A stretch of 64,000 nucleotides of DNA from Phoronis australis (Eukaryota > Phoronida > Phoronidae), in NCBI GenBank assembly GCA_002633005.1, contig NMRA01000041.1, forward strand, positions 100,819-164,818, in the 5' to 3' direction. Position 1 is the first letter of the stretch, and every line of letters begins with the position of its first letter. Position numbers and translations under genes: made by a program. Below the pieces are notes generated by a model. It was not told the origin of the DNA, did not search any database, and saw nothing but the letters and a program-made list of their open reading frames with translations. Shown here in pieces: positions 1-15,000 of the stretch.

Positions 1-3000
1 CCAGTCATGTATCAGAAAATCTCTCAATATATCTCTGTAATTTCCATGTCCATGTATTTAATTACAAGGGTCCAAGACATTTCGACCTTGTGTACCAGAG
101 TACACCCAAAATATGTGGAATTAATGTAGCCGTATTAGCACAATAAACTCGACAAGTCAGTCCAATGTCACTTAAATCTATCTTTAAGTAAACACATGAA
201 TTATATTTGCTCTCAACATTCTGGTAACATACAATTTGTATCCACTTGGGAGAACACAAAAATTAATGTGCAAGAATACAAGCAAATAAAACACCTTACT
301 ATTTCAAAAAGCAAATTCTTATTTCAAATGTCCTTCCACCATATATGTACCTCTAGCGTTTTTCTTCTTGTTTTGCTGCAATAGCTTGTTGAAAGCATTA
401 CAAGTAGTCAAATTCAATCACAAGGTTCACCTGAAATTCAACTACTAGTTGAAGAAGCACAAATTTGATGGACAGACCTTGGAAGCCAGAATTTGCCATT
501 TGAAATAATAATGTGATCGTTCTGAATACGATCTATTTTCATGAGCTCACCACGGAATCCAGGAAAAATGTGGTCTCATTTTATCTCATAAATCAAAAAA
601 TACTGAAGATAAAGTATTCATCTTTGCAAAGATGCTGCTTAGGAACACAAGCAGTGCATTTTCATAACTTCATGGAGTAAGTTCTGCCTTTCATCACACA
701 CTTGTAATTAGTAACATTCACAATATGACCAGACACCTATTCTTGACTATTGTCTGAACAAGTCATGGGTCAGTTATCAGCCTGATCTCTACATATAATA
801 GACTACTCTACTCATCCCCTAAAGAAACATCTCAAGGTTCAACATGCAACAGGGGTTCATCAAGTGCTTCACAAAGAAACAGTGCCCCTTGTTGACCAAA
901 GGGACAGCTGAGAAGTAGTGTGGGGATTCCATTGCAAGGTCAGTGCATGACCACTGAGTCATGTAAATACTGTTGGCAACGGTGCCATGTTTGTTCTATG
1001 CAGGAATTTCTAGGCTTGACTGCATAATTTGTGTGGAATGACTTTAACCTCATAAGACCAGGAGTATATCTGGTCAGTAATGCATTCCACAAACACAAGA
1101 TCTCAAATCGGATTGTGACATCATTTCTAGGCAAAAGATGAGATCAATCCCATAATTCATTATAAAAAACAAGGCACAAACACAAACACAAGTGTGTATG
1201 TTCACTCATAACCAACGAACAATTGTACAGCCAAACATGTTTTGCTTACGTTGTAAGCATGAGCTGACTGTCTGGGAATGATGTCACATGACAACTAAAG
1301 AATGTTGCTAGCTAGCTGCTGCATTGGACCTAAGAGACTGATTGCGAAGTATAATATACAACCATCCAACATTTTGAGCGCATTATCTTGACAGTAATAC
1401 CATTAAATCTTCGAGGCAGACTCTGTAAGCTGATTATATACTGTGCTGGGACTGCCACTCACACAAGATAATTGCGCCAGAGTATCTAATACTACATGTA
1501 CGACTTATGTAGACGGACTAGTTGTGCAGACTGATGGCTCATGCAGACTGATGGCTCGTGCGAGGTAGCCTGTGTCACCACTTGACAACAGTTCTACAAC
1601 TTAATTAAAAAGCTCCAAACCCACCTTTCATCATTAGACAACTTACTGTTACACATTGTTCCTTAGCCGATACAGGAGTGATTTCTAGGCTACTAAGGAA
1701 AGAACTCACATTTCATTATTGCTCAAGTTCACGCTCTACAAGTTCACTGTGGTAAGTAGTCTAAATCAGAATTCAGTTTCTTTAATGGAATGTGGGCTTA
1801 TTGCTGCTTTGAACTGACAAATACGACTAGCTTTACATTAACATATAGCACCACTAGGGGATCTAGGATGTCATCAGGGGGCAACCACAATGTGTGAAGG
1901 TGAATTGTTCGCATATCCCCTTAAACATATCCATAAGGGGGAGCCAAGCCCCTAAACTTGCCTGTGACTAAAATATCTCATCAGCAGTCACATGGATTCT
2001 GAACATTAAGTAAACTACTGCCAAAGCTACTCTGACACAAAAGTAACGTTTGAGTATTGAACACAACACAGCATTTCCATGTTACATAAACTGGCAATGG
2101 GGTTGCAAGTGTTTTGAAATTGAGGGGTAAAAACAATTCGGGCCACAGTCTGCCCGTCAGCCGCCACTAATTTCATGCCATTGACTTCATGCCACTTCCA
2201 GTGTCTGCACATGTCCACATCTATGCCCATGCAATCAAGTCCCTCCCCGGTCTGCACAAGTAGCTCCGTGCCTGCTAAACCCCCACCAAATCAACAGTGT
2301 GACCCACAAATTCACCCAATGGCTCTGGATGAAACACACACACAATAGCTCAAGAAGCACTGCCAGGTACCGAATCACTAAACTAGTGAGCAGTGTGTGC
2401 CAGCATTTTGTGCCAGCAGTGTGTGCCAGCAGTGTGTGCCCGCAGTGTGTGCCAGCAGTGTGTGCCACCAGTCCCCCCATTCGTTTACAATAACAGGACT
2501 CCTAATCGTGAAACAGGGTTTCACAGTCAAATTCGTTTAGCGCATGAGCAAAAAGTACCTTGACAGTTTGAGAACAAACACAAGTCAGTGAAGCAAGCAG
2601 ACGCTGAAGTGGTACCTCCCATGACAAGCCAGACACCCAAAACATTGGACACTCAAAGTTTTAACATAAAATTACGCCCTTGCATAGTTTGTAAGGAATG
2701 CCATCATGTTACTATGGATACTTGTAGCAGCAAACCGGTGTTGAGTTCACCCAATGAAGTCAAGGAAGTGCATTGGTTCAATATTTTCATGACTAATAGT
2801 TCTTGACTCTATTCAGTCCCTACTTCCTTCACACGCTCAGGACATGATAGATGTGAGTAATACAAGTTGGGGACACAGCTTTTGTTCACTGGTGCACACA
2901 ATTAGCACTTTACAGAATTGAAAACAAAGAAACAGAATCTCGGCCACATTACACGGCAGTCTGCGATTGGTAATACTTGGCACTTTCTGCAAGTCCAGTT

Positions 3001-3210
3001 CAAGAAACCAAATCTTGTTTCCAGTTAGAACACTTGTCAATAATCCCACCAACGTAGATCGCTATCCAGGGAACTCGGAGTGTACTAAGTAGCGACAGCA
3101 GGCTGCAGCCAGAATCTTTGAAAAGGTTTACATGTTTCGCAGAAATTCAGCATTGCACTTCTTTGTTGCTTCATGTTAAGCAGGTGTGCGTCTCCATTCA
3201 ATCGCGACGG
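1..3210. other. downstream flank / 3' UTR region of NRBP1, no recognised gene
   Basis: I see no exon with a recognisable protein here. Open frames are short and match nothing I know. The part next to 3,210 is presumably the 3' UTR of the minus-strand NRBP1 gene, but I could not fix a polyadenylation site. The only clear structure is the short tandem repeat near 2.4 kb. A small inverted motif with GTTAC/GTAAC lies just beyond the NRBP1 stop codon. Confidence 0.5.
2391..2471. repeat. minisatellite, ~15 bp unit
   Basis: About five copies of a GCAGTGTGTGCCA-type unit lie head to tail, with small variants (CAGCATTTTGTGCCA, GCCCGCAGTGTG). It is a simple tandem repeat in the NRBP1 downstream flank. 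The open frames across it are repeat translations and not genes. Confidence 0.85.
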
Positions 3211-6200
3211 TTACGTGTTGGTAACGATGAGTTGAGCTGGTTTCGAGTTTTGGCCACCATTGCGAATGCTGTCTTCCATTAGGTTGGCTACTTTGTCTTG
3301 ATCACCCTGAGAATAGAGGTTAAGTGATCACAAACCGCAACTGTCCAGACCATCAAATGCAACAAACACAATAAAAAAGTTTCAGTGTCAAAAGAAAGCA
3401 AAGTTGACGACATAAAATAATTCTAGTCACGGAAGTCTAAATTATCTAAAAATCCACAATAACTTGAAAATTAAACATAATAACCAGTGTCAAAAAGGTA
3501 GTAACACTCAGTGCCAGACCACTGGCTTTGTGCACAACTGCCCGAGTCAGCTTAGCTTTCCTGCAGACCACAAAACACAAGAAAATACCATGTTCCATTT
3601 TCAAAACAAACCCAAATATTTCAAACCAGCCTTCATAATTTGTTCTACGATAAATTTTCAATGTTTTAATTCATGCTTCCAATAACTTAAGGTGCGCATT
3701 CTGTAAATGACACCTGCTGTGTTTGCCGTTTCAATTGACTTCTTGTTAAAGTTATTTTTAGCTTCAAACAGCACACCGAATGGTACAGGTTTAGGGGAAG
3801 ACAATTTAAACACTCCGAAATAGTACACTAATTCCATGGTGAAATTGGCAAAAATATCAAAAACAGTTGACCCCAAATGACCTTTGTACCTTGTTGATAA
3901 ACCCATGGAAGACCAGCTCCTCAGCCAGATTGTGGGCAGAATCCTCGTTGGTGAAGTCACACTCCAGCTGCCTGTTCATCTTGTCATCCATTCGCAGTAA
4001 GATTGTCATCTAACAATAAATAATAACCATAATATCAATACATGCACAAACAAAACAAGGTAACTAGTCATCAAATATTGAAATGACATGATGCACAAGA
4101 ATCTATTTGGACAAAGTAAATTTCATGGATTCAATCGAACAATAGAACTGAAGACCAAAATTTCTGGTCAGTTTTTGAAAACTCCTAAATCCCAGGCATC
4201 TGGAGTCCACATCCTGTCCAGTGGGTGCAGTGCATCACTTTATTTTTTTCTCATTTGGTCAACAATAGAAATATATCACTTTCAAGGAAACAATCAAGGA
4301 ATGAAGGCACTGCTAAGAACGGACTAAACAAAGATGTTTTGAAGTAACCCTCTTAAAACAACGGCTTGTTCACTCCCTTCACAGAATAAACACACAGCTT
4401 TCTGGGACACCATTAACTCCATCAAACGTTATCTTTAAAGTGACTTTGCATGAACTCAGCCTCTAATGTAAATATCGCATTTCCACAGCGTCAGCGGCTG
4501 TTTTTTGTTTGTCTACACCGAACCTTTCTAAAGGAGTGTACTAAATAAATGAACATCAGTCGACCACTTTATATCAGACTTTTGTTTAAAATGTCTTTAT
4601 TCTTTAAAGTAAACAATTTTAAAGGCAGATGAAGATCGCCTATTTGCTACTGTACTCATTCTTCCCTACATCCATACTTGAGTCCATTTCACAAATAACA
4701 ATTTTATACATTATGGGCAAACTGCTTTTCAGTGATGAATTTGTTTAAAATCATGGAATTGAAAAATTTCTCAGTTTTCATTGCAGGTCATCAGATGCAA
4801 CTACTTTGTTACGAAAAAAAAAACTAAGCGGAATGAATTGTGCGAAGAACTGAAATTTAAGAATACTATCCTGCAAGGGGTTTAGGAGATACAGCCGCGG
4901 ACGCCCAGACAGAGATGACAGCAATATGCACCCTCATATTTATATGTGGGTGCATAAAAATGAGATTAAAAATTTTGATACACCAATTATTAGATATTTT
5001 TGCCAATCACAGATATTTGCACACTGTTGGCTGTATCTTTGTAAACAAGCATAGATGTGTATAACTAATTTTAAAAACAAAGACTGTTTGAAAACTCAAA
5101 AGGACAGCACACCTTAAAATACTCATTTCACAAACGAATCAGTTACAAGGGAGACAACTACATACCTGTAGTGCCGTTGGGTCTGTCTCCAGTTTATGCA
5201 CACTGCATGACATCTTTACAATGCTGCGTGACTCAACATCGGCAGGCTCAGGCGTCTCTGACTTAACAGACTCCGCAACTTCCGGTGAAGGGGGTCGTGG
5301 CCTCATAGTCTGAGTGTGGCTAATCTCGAATGCCGTCAGAGGGTAGATACCATTCCTAGCAGGTGAACCAATGAACATACATGAAGACCAGGTATTCAAA
5401 CTCTAAAAAACTAATGTCACAACTGAGATTGCGGGCAGACATTTCTCGACGCTCAAATTGAACATCAAGTTTCCAAATTATAAACCCACCAATCAAAAAA
5501 CTGCCTGATGCCACAATTGCTAAGCATTTAATAAACATTCCTGGAATAGCTGTTTGGAGCACAAGACCACATTTCTAACTTAAGTCTTCACTTTCCATGA
5601 AACAGATCCTAGATAAGTAAATTTGTGATTAGACTATTCAACACCTTCTTCGTTCCTTGCACTATCCAAATTCAATAGAACTTTATATATATACCTTTGC
5701 CATAAGAACACCTCAAGTAAAATAACAAATATCCTATTACCCGAAAAATTGGAATGGCTTTCTGTTCAGAATCATTGCATTTTAAATAATCTCAAAAATG
5801 CATTGCAAATAAGACCATGACCTAGTATACGAGATTTAACACTTAGTAAAACGTACTTGACATCTTCTAAAAACTTTTCTAGCTCCAGCACAGGCAACTG
5901 TTTCACTCTGAAAAACAAAGTCGAATTGTACATGAATATGAATAGAGCTCACAGCTACACAATCAGTAAATGTTCAGACAATATTCAGAGATGCAGGTGA
6001 GTGGTTGGAGATGGAGATGAAGTAACAACATAGACTATAGACTCCACACGTACACTGTGAAGAAGGCACTGTGTAACAAGTGACAACACAATTTGGGGGA
6101 AATGGCAATACTCAATTAATGGCGCTGATGTATTGCGAGGTGATTGTCAGCTGTTGAGGTGACGAGTGTTTTACACACATCTTTAGGGGCAGCACTGACA

Positions 6201-9200
6201 GATGTCAACCAGATTAGCTACTTGCCTCGAGAGAATTGTACCTCAGCTCAAATCTCGGTGAGGTTTACCCACACAGTGAGACACAATGCTCACCGGTGTG
6301 TAAACAACATTGAGTGTAAATGTAGTACACATGGTTACAATGAGATGTGTTATCAGGAGATGCAATAATTCAATCTTCATTGGCTAACAAAGGTATTCCA
6401 CTAAAAACTAACTTCGCCAACATGCTGCGAGGATTTACACTCGGTAGGTAAAAGAAATCTAACAAGTGAGTCATTTACTCCACAGCTTCTCAGGCAATAG
6501 TCGAATATAACATGCACATACTTTGAGAACCAGTTGGATGCCCGTTATTCAGCAGAGAAAACTGGTTCTCAAAATGTGGGCACTTTATATCCGACCATTG
6601 CTGTCTCTCAAGGCAAAATCCTCACATTTCATTTTGCTGCAGCTGTGAGGTATGAGCTCATTAATTTGTATTGGAAGCACAGAGCTGTGCTGGACCCTCT
6701 AATCCAACCAAGAAACATGCCCATGTGAGCACACCATTTTCATGGTACACAGGGCTGTACACAATAACACACAACAGATTTGCCATTTTTGAGGCATTTT
6801 GTGACAATGAGCTCACTTAGACTAGACTCTAGTGATTATTTCTGTTCATCACTATTGCTATTAAACGCATACCAGACAATCAATAAAGAGTTAAACAATT
6901 GTCATTAGTAGCCATCAGCTCAACAGTGAACATACAAGCGATTGCTAGCCACTCACTGCATTGACACTGGCTCGCTGTCACCTGGATGTTTTATCTCAGC
7001 TATGACTAATTCAGGTTCAGGACGAAGCCAACGGTTCTCTGTGATGTTTTCTGATAAGGCATCTGAAAAAATAAAACACAGATCTTAGTCTTCAACAAGC
7101 CATTAAGCGAGCAAATTTCGCAACTTACGACTGCAATGTCAAGGTTAAATTCAGCACAATTAAAGACTCTTGGTAATTAACCCAATCTAAGGTTGTGGCA
7201 ACGGTTTTTCTAATTTTATCTTTTTATAACTAGGTACAGTCACAATGAGACAATAATAATTTCACAAAATAGATACTATATAAGAACTCTTGTTTCTTGC
7301 CATTTTAGTGGAGCTTGCCCCAAACCATTCTTCAAACTCACAACCTTGCAGATACAATGACATTACTGACCACTGTTTTCAGTGTTAGGGCCGAGCAGAC
7401 AGAGAGCTGCAAGGTCAGCTGACCAGGTCAAGTGAAGGTTAGCTGATCTGACAGATCCCATCAAGCTGTCAAAATACGACCACAGTTAAATGAACTAGCT
7501 GTTAGTTCATTTAATTTGAGAATTTCATCTACAGCACTGCGTCGTTTTTCTTTCTGGGACAGTTGTTGGCTTGTAAACATTCAGAGACATCACCGAAAAC
7601 TTGGAGATGTGAACAGCATTCCGTAAATGCAAGAATTTAGAGATTTGTTTCGAGAAGATTACACGATTTATTAATCAAAATTTGTTGAAGACAATTTATT
7701 CGGATTTGTTATCACTGAACAACGACAAATGATCAAAAGAGGTTTTCCATGAATGATGCTATGAATGACGATCAGGCTGATATCAGAGACTGACAATCAC
7801 TTATCACCAGCCTAATATGATGGAGCTCTCAGTCTGCACAGCCTCGTATGACACAATAATGCGTCCACATATAAATATGTGGGCGCATCAAAAGGCCAAT
7901 TCTTCGAGTCCACTCACTTACTAGCAACTTTATCCCATTGTGTAAGTCAGGGACTTGGGAAAAGAAGGCTAAAAATGTTACTAACACTTGTACTTAATAT
8001 TAGATCAATCACAATTGAAATTGTACTCTCAATAACCGCAAACCAAAATAGTTACTTACTAGAATGTTGTATGAAGTTGTGTGCGGCTAGAAGCTTAAGT
8101 GAGTGCACTTCAAACAAGACTTTATGGAATAACAGTTCTCGTGCTTTCAGGCGCTGGTTGGGGTCCTTCCTTAGGCAGGCCTCGATGAAGTCCTGAAACA
8201 GATGAGAACAAGCTTCACTCCAGAGTACACGTCTGTTATAAACCTCTAAACATTCAAATGCAAGAAAGCCCCAATGCAATTCTGATGCAAGTGGCATAAT
8301 AACAAATTCTAACTCTTGATAGGAGTACCCTTCAGTACCCCCAAACCCACACATATCCCAACTGTACTCACATTCTGCTGGGCATCCTGTGTTGTGTCCA
8401 ACACCTTACTGCCAGACCCTTCAAGCGCCTGTCTCCCACAGCTACTCCATTACCCCCACAGGTCTCACTAATACTCACCCTTTGCTGGGGGTCCTCCAAT
8501 GACCCCAGCGTCTTCATAATGGACTCCTCCGTCACCTGCCTTCCAGAGTCTCCGTTCCCTTGTATCTCCAGCACTGCCATCTCCAGGGTACACATGCCAA
8601 ACGAGTAGATGTCCACCGCTGTCGTAACTGGCACACCAGATGTGCCTAGTCAGAAACAGTTAATATTCCGATTACGTAACTAAACTAAAAGTTTTCAAGG
8701 AAAACTTCAGGAGATGCTGACACTCATACGTAAATGGAAATGTGCCACCATATTGCATTGTGCCGCCATATTGCATTACGTCTTGCACAAAAAATCCGAT
8801 CCCAAGACACATTTTAACTCTGCTATGGCAATATTTATCCTTAAAAAACATTGTTATAATACAAACATCTCTGTGTGTTCACAAGGCTACATTTTCTAAT
8901 CAACGACCATCAACTCTGAAACGACTGGATAAGTGCAAACAATATCAGGGTTGTTGTCCGCGCTTACATGTCATTCTGCATCACAAGTATGTTATTCAGT
9001 TTACTCAAAAAGTCACAGGTTGATACATATACCTTTTAAAAATTATTTTCTGAATGGTATGAAAAGCATCACCATTGATTTTATGCAAGGTTAATCAACA
9101 ATTAAAGATTTGGTCTAAAACAAATGCAATAAAACTTGTGACCACAACTCAAAACCATTTTATTTAGCCTTGACAAAAAGTTTCCTAAATCAGTAAAAAT

Positions 9201-12003
9201 GAAATGTTTCTGCAACAAAAACAATCTCGATCACGCATAGAAAGAGGAAACTTCTAATTTCAACAACCTCTCAAGATGCAGCATTTTAATACATGGCAAA
9301 TTGATGTTGTATGTAGAATCTATGCATCATGTCAAATACTTGACCTACTTACCAGCCAACTCATCTCAAATACTTGACCTACTTACCAGCCAACTCATCT
9401 CAAATACTTGACCTACTTACCAGCCAATTCCTCTCAAAGAGTGGGAAGATTGAAAGAAACATTAATTTTAAAAACATTTTCTTGATGTCCTTTAAAGTAA
9501 GAAAGGTGCTCCCAAGACGTATAGAACACGCGACCTCAGCAATCGCAGTTCAGACGTTTTGATGGTGGAACTAAATCTATTTTAAGCATATTAAACTGAT
9601 AAATGCCACGGGCCTGGATTTCAGTAAATGACAGGAAGTCAGTGGATAAAACGCATAATCATTAAAACAAAAGGTCAAGCCATTTTGCCGATGTATAGCT
9701 CCAGCCAAAGCTACTAACTTCAATAAGTCAGTAGCATCCATCAACAATCCCAAAAATTCCTATTTTGGTTTTAAATCCCTTTAAGTTATATAGACATACC
9801 TCCATACTCAGGCGCAATGTAATGCATATTTTTTAGTTCGTTCATTGTCTTGACATGTTGGTGAATGGCGTCTGGTGCCACTGAAAAAGGAAACGAATGG
9901 ATTTCAAGGCTCCATCAAACACACTGGTCTAAACAATAGTGTTTACAGCAAAAGAATGCGGACATAAATGCTATGGTACATTAATTCCCTCGTTATTTCA
10001 TTCTTCAGATGTCTGGTTTGTACACAACTTCAATAAAGCAGTTAAGCTACAGAACAGGAAATTCCATAATATGTTCCTAACACATATTACAAACCATTTC
10101 TGGGCTTCTGAAGAATTGACAGTTCATCATTGCTGGAGACCAGGTTCAATAAGTTGGCGTGACCCCAACGGGTCATTTTACGCGCCCCTCATGGCCTCGA
10201 GCAATAGCAAACTGCCAGTATTTCCCAAGTCCAGAAACCACTCTGAGTAAGGAACAAGTTGAGACCAGAAGTACAAAAAGTCTCTTTGGCATGAGGCTGG
10301 TTCATAACAGTATTGCAAACCTTAGAAAAAGTGCAGTACCACAGGCATTAATCAGATTTATGACCAAAAATGGTAGTAAGGCCTTATGTAAAGCAGTCAC
10401 GTACTGTAACATAAAACAACGCACCACAGGCAAAACAAAGTTTTAATATGCATCAGTAAACTCATATCTGCCACTTTCACAAAAACAGTCTAACTTCGCT
10501 TACACAATCTATAGTTTTGTACATGCTGTTATGTAAAACTTGCACAACATATAATGTAGGCCCGCAAAATTACACTTATCTCGAGCTTAAAAGGATACTA
10601 GACCCTGTTTGGACGATTTCAGTCAAGGCCTTGTTCTTAAAAGGATACTAGACCCTGTTTTGATGATTTCAGTCAAGGCCTTGTTCTGCCACTTCCTAAT
10701 GCATCACTTATGTCCAACATGAGTGATAAAAGCAGAATTCAAGTGAAAATTGGACATTATACTTCTTGGTGGGTGGTTGTCCTTACAGTTGTTATGTAAC
10801 TCACCTAAAGTGTAGGTCGCGCTTGCCCCGTTTAGCAGACTTTGTAAGGAATTTACAAATTTCGCTACACGTTTTTGAGGGTTGTCGATGGTTACAAGGC
10901 ATTACTTTGTTTCAGAGAACTGGATAGGGAACTTGTTTTTAATACCTGTTAATAGGCCAAAACAGAGTTTAGTAATATCCTTTTAACCTTTTATCCTATT
11001 TAGCTCTGATCACAATTTTTATTAATGACCACCACATTCTAGTCACTGCAAACTTTTGTCAGGTGTTAACAATCCAGATTCGTTTGAAAGATGGGAAAAA
11101 AGAAAGCTTCAGTGTTTTCACAACAAACAGACGGCTGACAAAAAAGGGTTTAACAAATAAACCAACCACCTGAAACTGAAAAACATCAAATGGCTGACAG
11201 GAAAAGCATTTTGTTGCAGAGACACTCGCATTATCTAACAGCAAGCCAGTGCAATATGAAGGACAAAGAAGTGCCGACTACTTCATCGATGGACACTTTG
11301 AAATGGTGGTGAATTTGAACACCAGTGGCATTGCCAGAATTTTCTCAGACGGCCACACTTTGTGAATTGTTTTATAAGAAGGCAATCATCAATTGGCAAC
11401 GCCAAAAATTGTTCTAACCACCCCAGAAAACTTTCTGTGAAATTGCATTTGTCGTAAAATCCAACTTTACTGGTTAGACAGCAAAGAGTTTGTGAAAATG
11501 ATCATTCTATCCGGTAAATGTACGGCAATTCTACACTTTTTATTTAGCACACAATATGCCCAACAATATTGTCAATTTCTCCACAAAAATAAAGATTAAA
11601 AATTTTAATCAACTACAAGCATGGTTTGTACTATGTAGATAATATAAAACAACTTTTGGCAAGATTTCCAATATTTGCAGTAAAGCAATAATCCACTGAA
11701 AAATGGGAAAATGAAATTTGTTTCAATTACTTTTGTTGAAAATAAGTGGATAACTACCGTAGGTCAGAAACTAGGGTAAAATGGGGTAATCAATGCCTCT
11801 TCTAGTTAGGATACGTTATCTGTGAATAAATTATGAGGAATATGAGATGGGTCTCAGTGTCTCTCGATTTGCCAAAGACTTCAAAGTGTAGACAAGTATT
11901 AAGTACTAGCGTAACATATTGGCACTCACTATGTAAAAACCAGGAGGCTGAAAGCAGGTAATAACATAACTCGATAAATACACAAATGGAGGCAACCACA
12001 AGA

Positions 12004-12034
<31 letters not shown>

Positions 12035-15000
12035 GTGGAGCGTTTTGGAAGCCAATTTTCAATAAATAAAAAGATGGTAGCTACAGGGCTTGGAATGACC
12101 AATGACAAAAAAGAGTAAAATTTTCCAGGTGATGTATCATTCCACAAATAGACGTGAGTGATAGAAACATTTTTGTGTTGTACAATTTAATAGTGAAATG
12201 AATATTGTTGCATGACTTAAGTGAAAATAATGATAAAAAGAGACAAAAAGAGAAACCGGAATTCAAATAAGAGGAAATTAAAACCAAAAATGAGGAAATC
12301 CTTTTAAAAGAAGAAAATTCCAAGCCCTGCAGTTAAAAAGCCTGTGCCCCCCACATTAAAGACAAGAGTGTGCGCGTCCTTAGGGATTAACCACGCCGTA
12401 GGATCACATATACTAAAATAAGAGCTGAAGACATGCACGAACACAGCCCCGCATGCATCAAACTACAGGTCACAAAATGCATGCAAAACAAACAGCAAAA
12501 AAATTGTTCAAACTGCATTTCACCCCGACATAGGATTCCATTTCCGATACCAACTCTATCCCAACAAATTCTGAAGTATTTTCTTGACTGGCTGATAGTT
12601 TCCATGTTCTTGTTGGTAACAGAAATGGAATCAGTGTATGGAACGTTACCACACTGTGTTTATGCGAGTAAAACGCCTAATTCAACTCTCGTTTTTTAGC
12701 CAACTAAACAGGGTGAATGCAGCTTAAAAAAACAAAAGAGGTAAGAACATATCAATTTAATTGCTTCAAAAATAACTACATATAGCTGGTCCCAGAAAGT
12801 GCCTCTGTAAGGCCTCAGCTACTACGTAAGCACAGTTTATTGCAATACCAAAGTAGGCATGAATAAGGAATGAATACATGTCAACTCACCAGAACCAATC
12901 TTAATGAGGCCGTTGTGCTGAATGAATATTGTGTCACATGTGAGGTTGCCGTGAATGATGGGCGGATCACAGGAATGCAGATAACTGAAACACAGACAAG
13001 AACTCTCATTGGACAAGTGCATTTGCGTGACATACAGCACAGTTCAAGATAGGACAAACATCATTTCCAGGGCTTCACCTACCGGGTGTTCAGGACATCC
13101 AAAAGGACACAATCGCATTGAATTTATGCACTTTAGCTAGGGCGCTCTGTTCTGGATTTGAATGCCTAAGCAAATATTAAAGCATCCATTTGGGATGATA
13201 ATAGTAACAACTTATCCAAGTAAAGACCAAATCGTAAGCATGGTCACGCACCTGGAACCCAAGGAAAGGTGACAACTTATGCGAACTGACAATCTATGCA
13301 ATCACAACTTCAGCAACTTCTCACGCAGAATTTTACGAGGAAAGCCTACGTCACATTTTGGATTTTGTTTTTTACCAAGAAAACTCCAAAATTTCATGGC
13401 AAAGACGTGCTTCAGCTTTAACTACCTTCCTCCAAGTCTTGTCAACAGCAGAGAAGTGAATTGGTAAAGCAGTGAGCTTTACGCATCATATTTCTGTAGC
13501 CACTTTCACTGGGCAAACACAATGACAGACTGCATATTGAATACCGGCTGTTCTATGTGTTTGCTCAACAAAAGTGAACGTAGAAAGATGATGCTGCTCC
13601 TGGAACCAGTTGTCGCTAGTTTTACTAGTGTGGCAATATGTGGGAACACATGGCATACGAGTGACAACTTACCCCACCCTATCAAGGTGGGACAAGAGGC
13701 ATGGTAATGTGTTCTGGAGTAACTTGCCCCAGCGCAAGTCGTAGTAGTGTGGATGCCAACCTTCAGACTAGGCGGAAGTAATTACCAGCCCTGTGCTTGT
13801 TCAGTTACACACACACAGGGGAGTCTAATCCCTTTTGCAGCGTATTTATTGCAAGATGCAATAGTGTGTAGTGTGAACACTTAGCTGAACATGAACAAGC
13901 TACTCCAGGGCAAGTTATTGTTCTAAGGCAACTTGTAGTGTGAACAGCACTGTAGGTGCATGTGTGGTCAATGTTACCCTAATGTCAAACTGGTACGTGA
14001 TAAACTCAAACACCAGCAGCAGTGCTGTGTACAAAACGACTTACCTTAGTGCTGAAAGAATCTGGGTACACCACCGCTTCCAAGACTGAAATGAGCAGGA
14101 TGATCAGAATGAACAGAAAGAAATTAACCAACAAACATTCAGCAATATATCCAAGATAGAATTCAACCGTGTATGTTTTGAACTGCCTACATACAGCATT
14201 TTTCGATATACAGCAACACTGGTGAACAATCAAATTTAACTATGACCCCACAACTGTAGAACAACAAGATATCGTTGCATACTACTTTTGAGATCTACAT
14301 ATCACAGTAGCAAATCACACCACAGGTATAGTCCAACTTGGCATTTCTGGTATGCACCGTGTTTTGTAGCACTATTAACAACAGTATTTTTTTGAAAAAT
14401 GGGTAAATGTGATCAGCAGTGCTATTACCATTGTTTGGGTTGTTGCCCAAGACTGGCTATTAAACATCCACTCCTGAATTTCCAACAATATCCTGTTTGA
14501 ATGCCTGTGGTGTGTTGCACACACTTGAACATCAACTCACTGATCTTTCAGTTTCTCAAATTTAATGTCCACAGTATGAAATCTAATGAATCTAGAAAGC
14601 CTAAAGATAGTAAAATTGTCCCTTGCTTCATACCTTACCTTCAATGTCTTATTATTCTTTTTGGTCTTCTTCAGGAACTGTTTGAGTGACCCTGATGACA
14701 TGTACTCGGTTATAAATATCACCTGCAAGTATAAAATACTGCCAACTTACTCAACCTGCCATGACCAAATGCTCATTACTGTTGACAAGATAACAACCTG
14801 CATGTTAGTTCAACCTGCGACTGAAATTAAACCTGCTACACACCGTGAGCTCGCACCCAATGCCAATTCAATAATGATGGGAAACTGTACGTCCCCAAAA
14901 TGTTGACAAAACTATTCTAAAATATGTACTCTAAAAATTGTTTTTGTAGGGTGCTAGAAGCATTTTTCAAATTCTAGGAATCCCAAAGCTTCTTTCTGCA

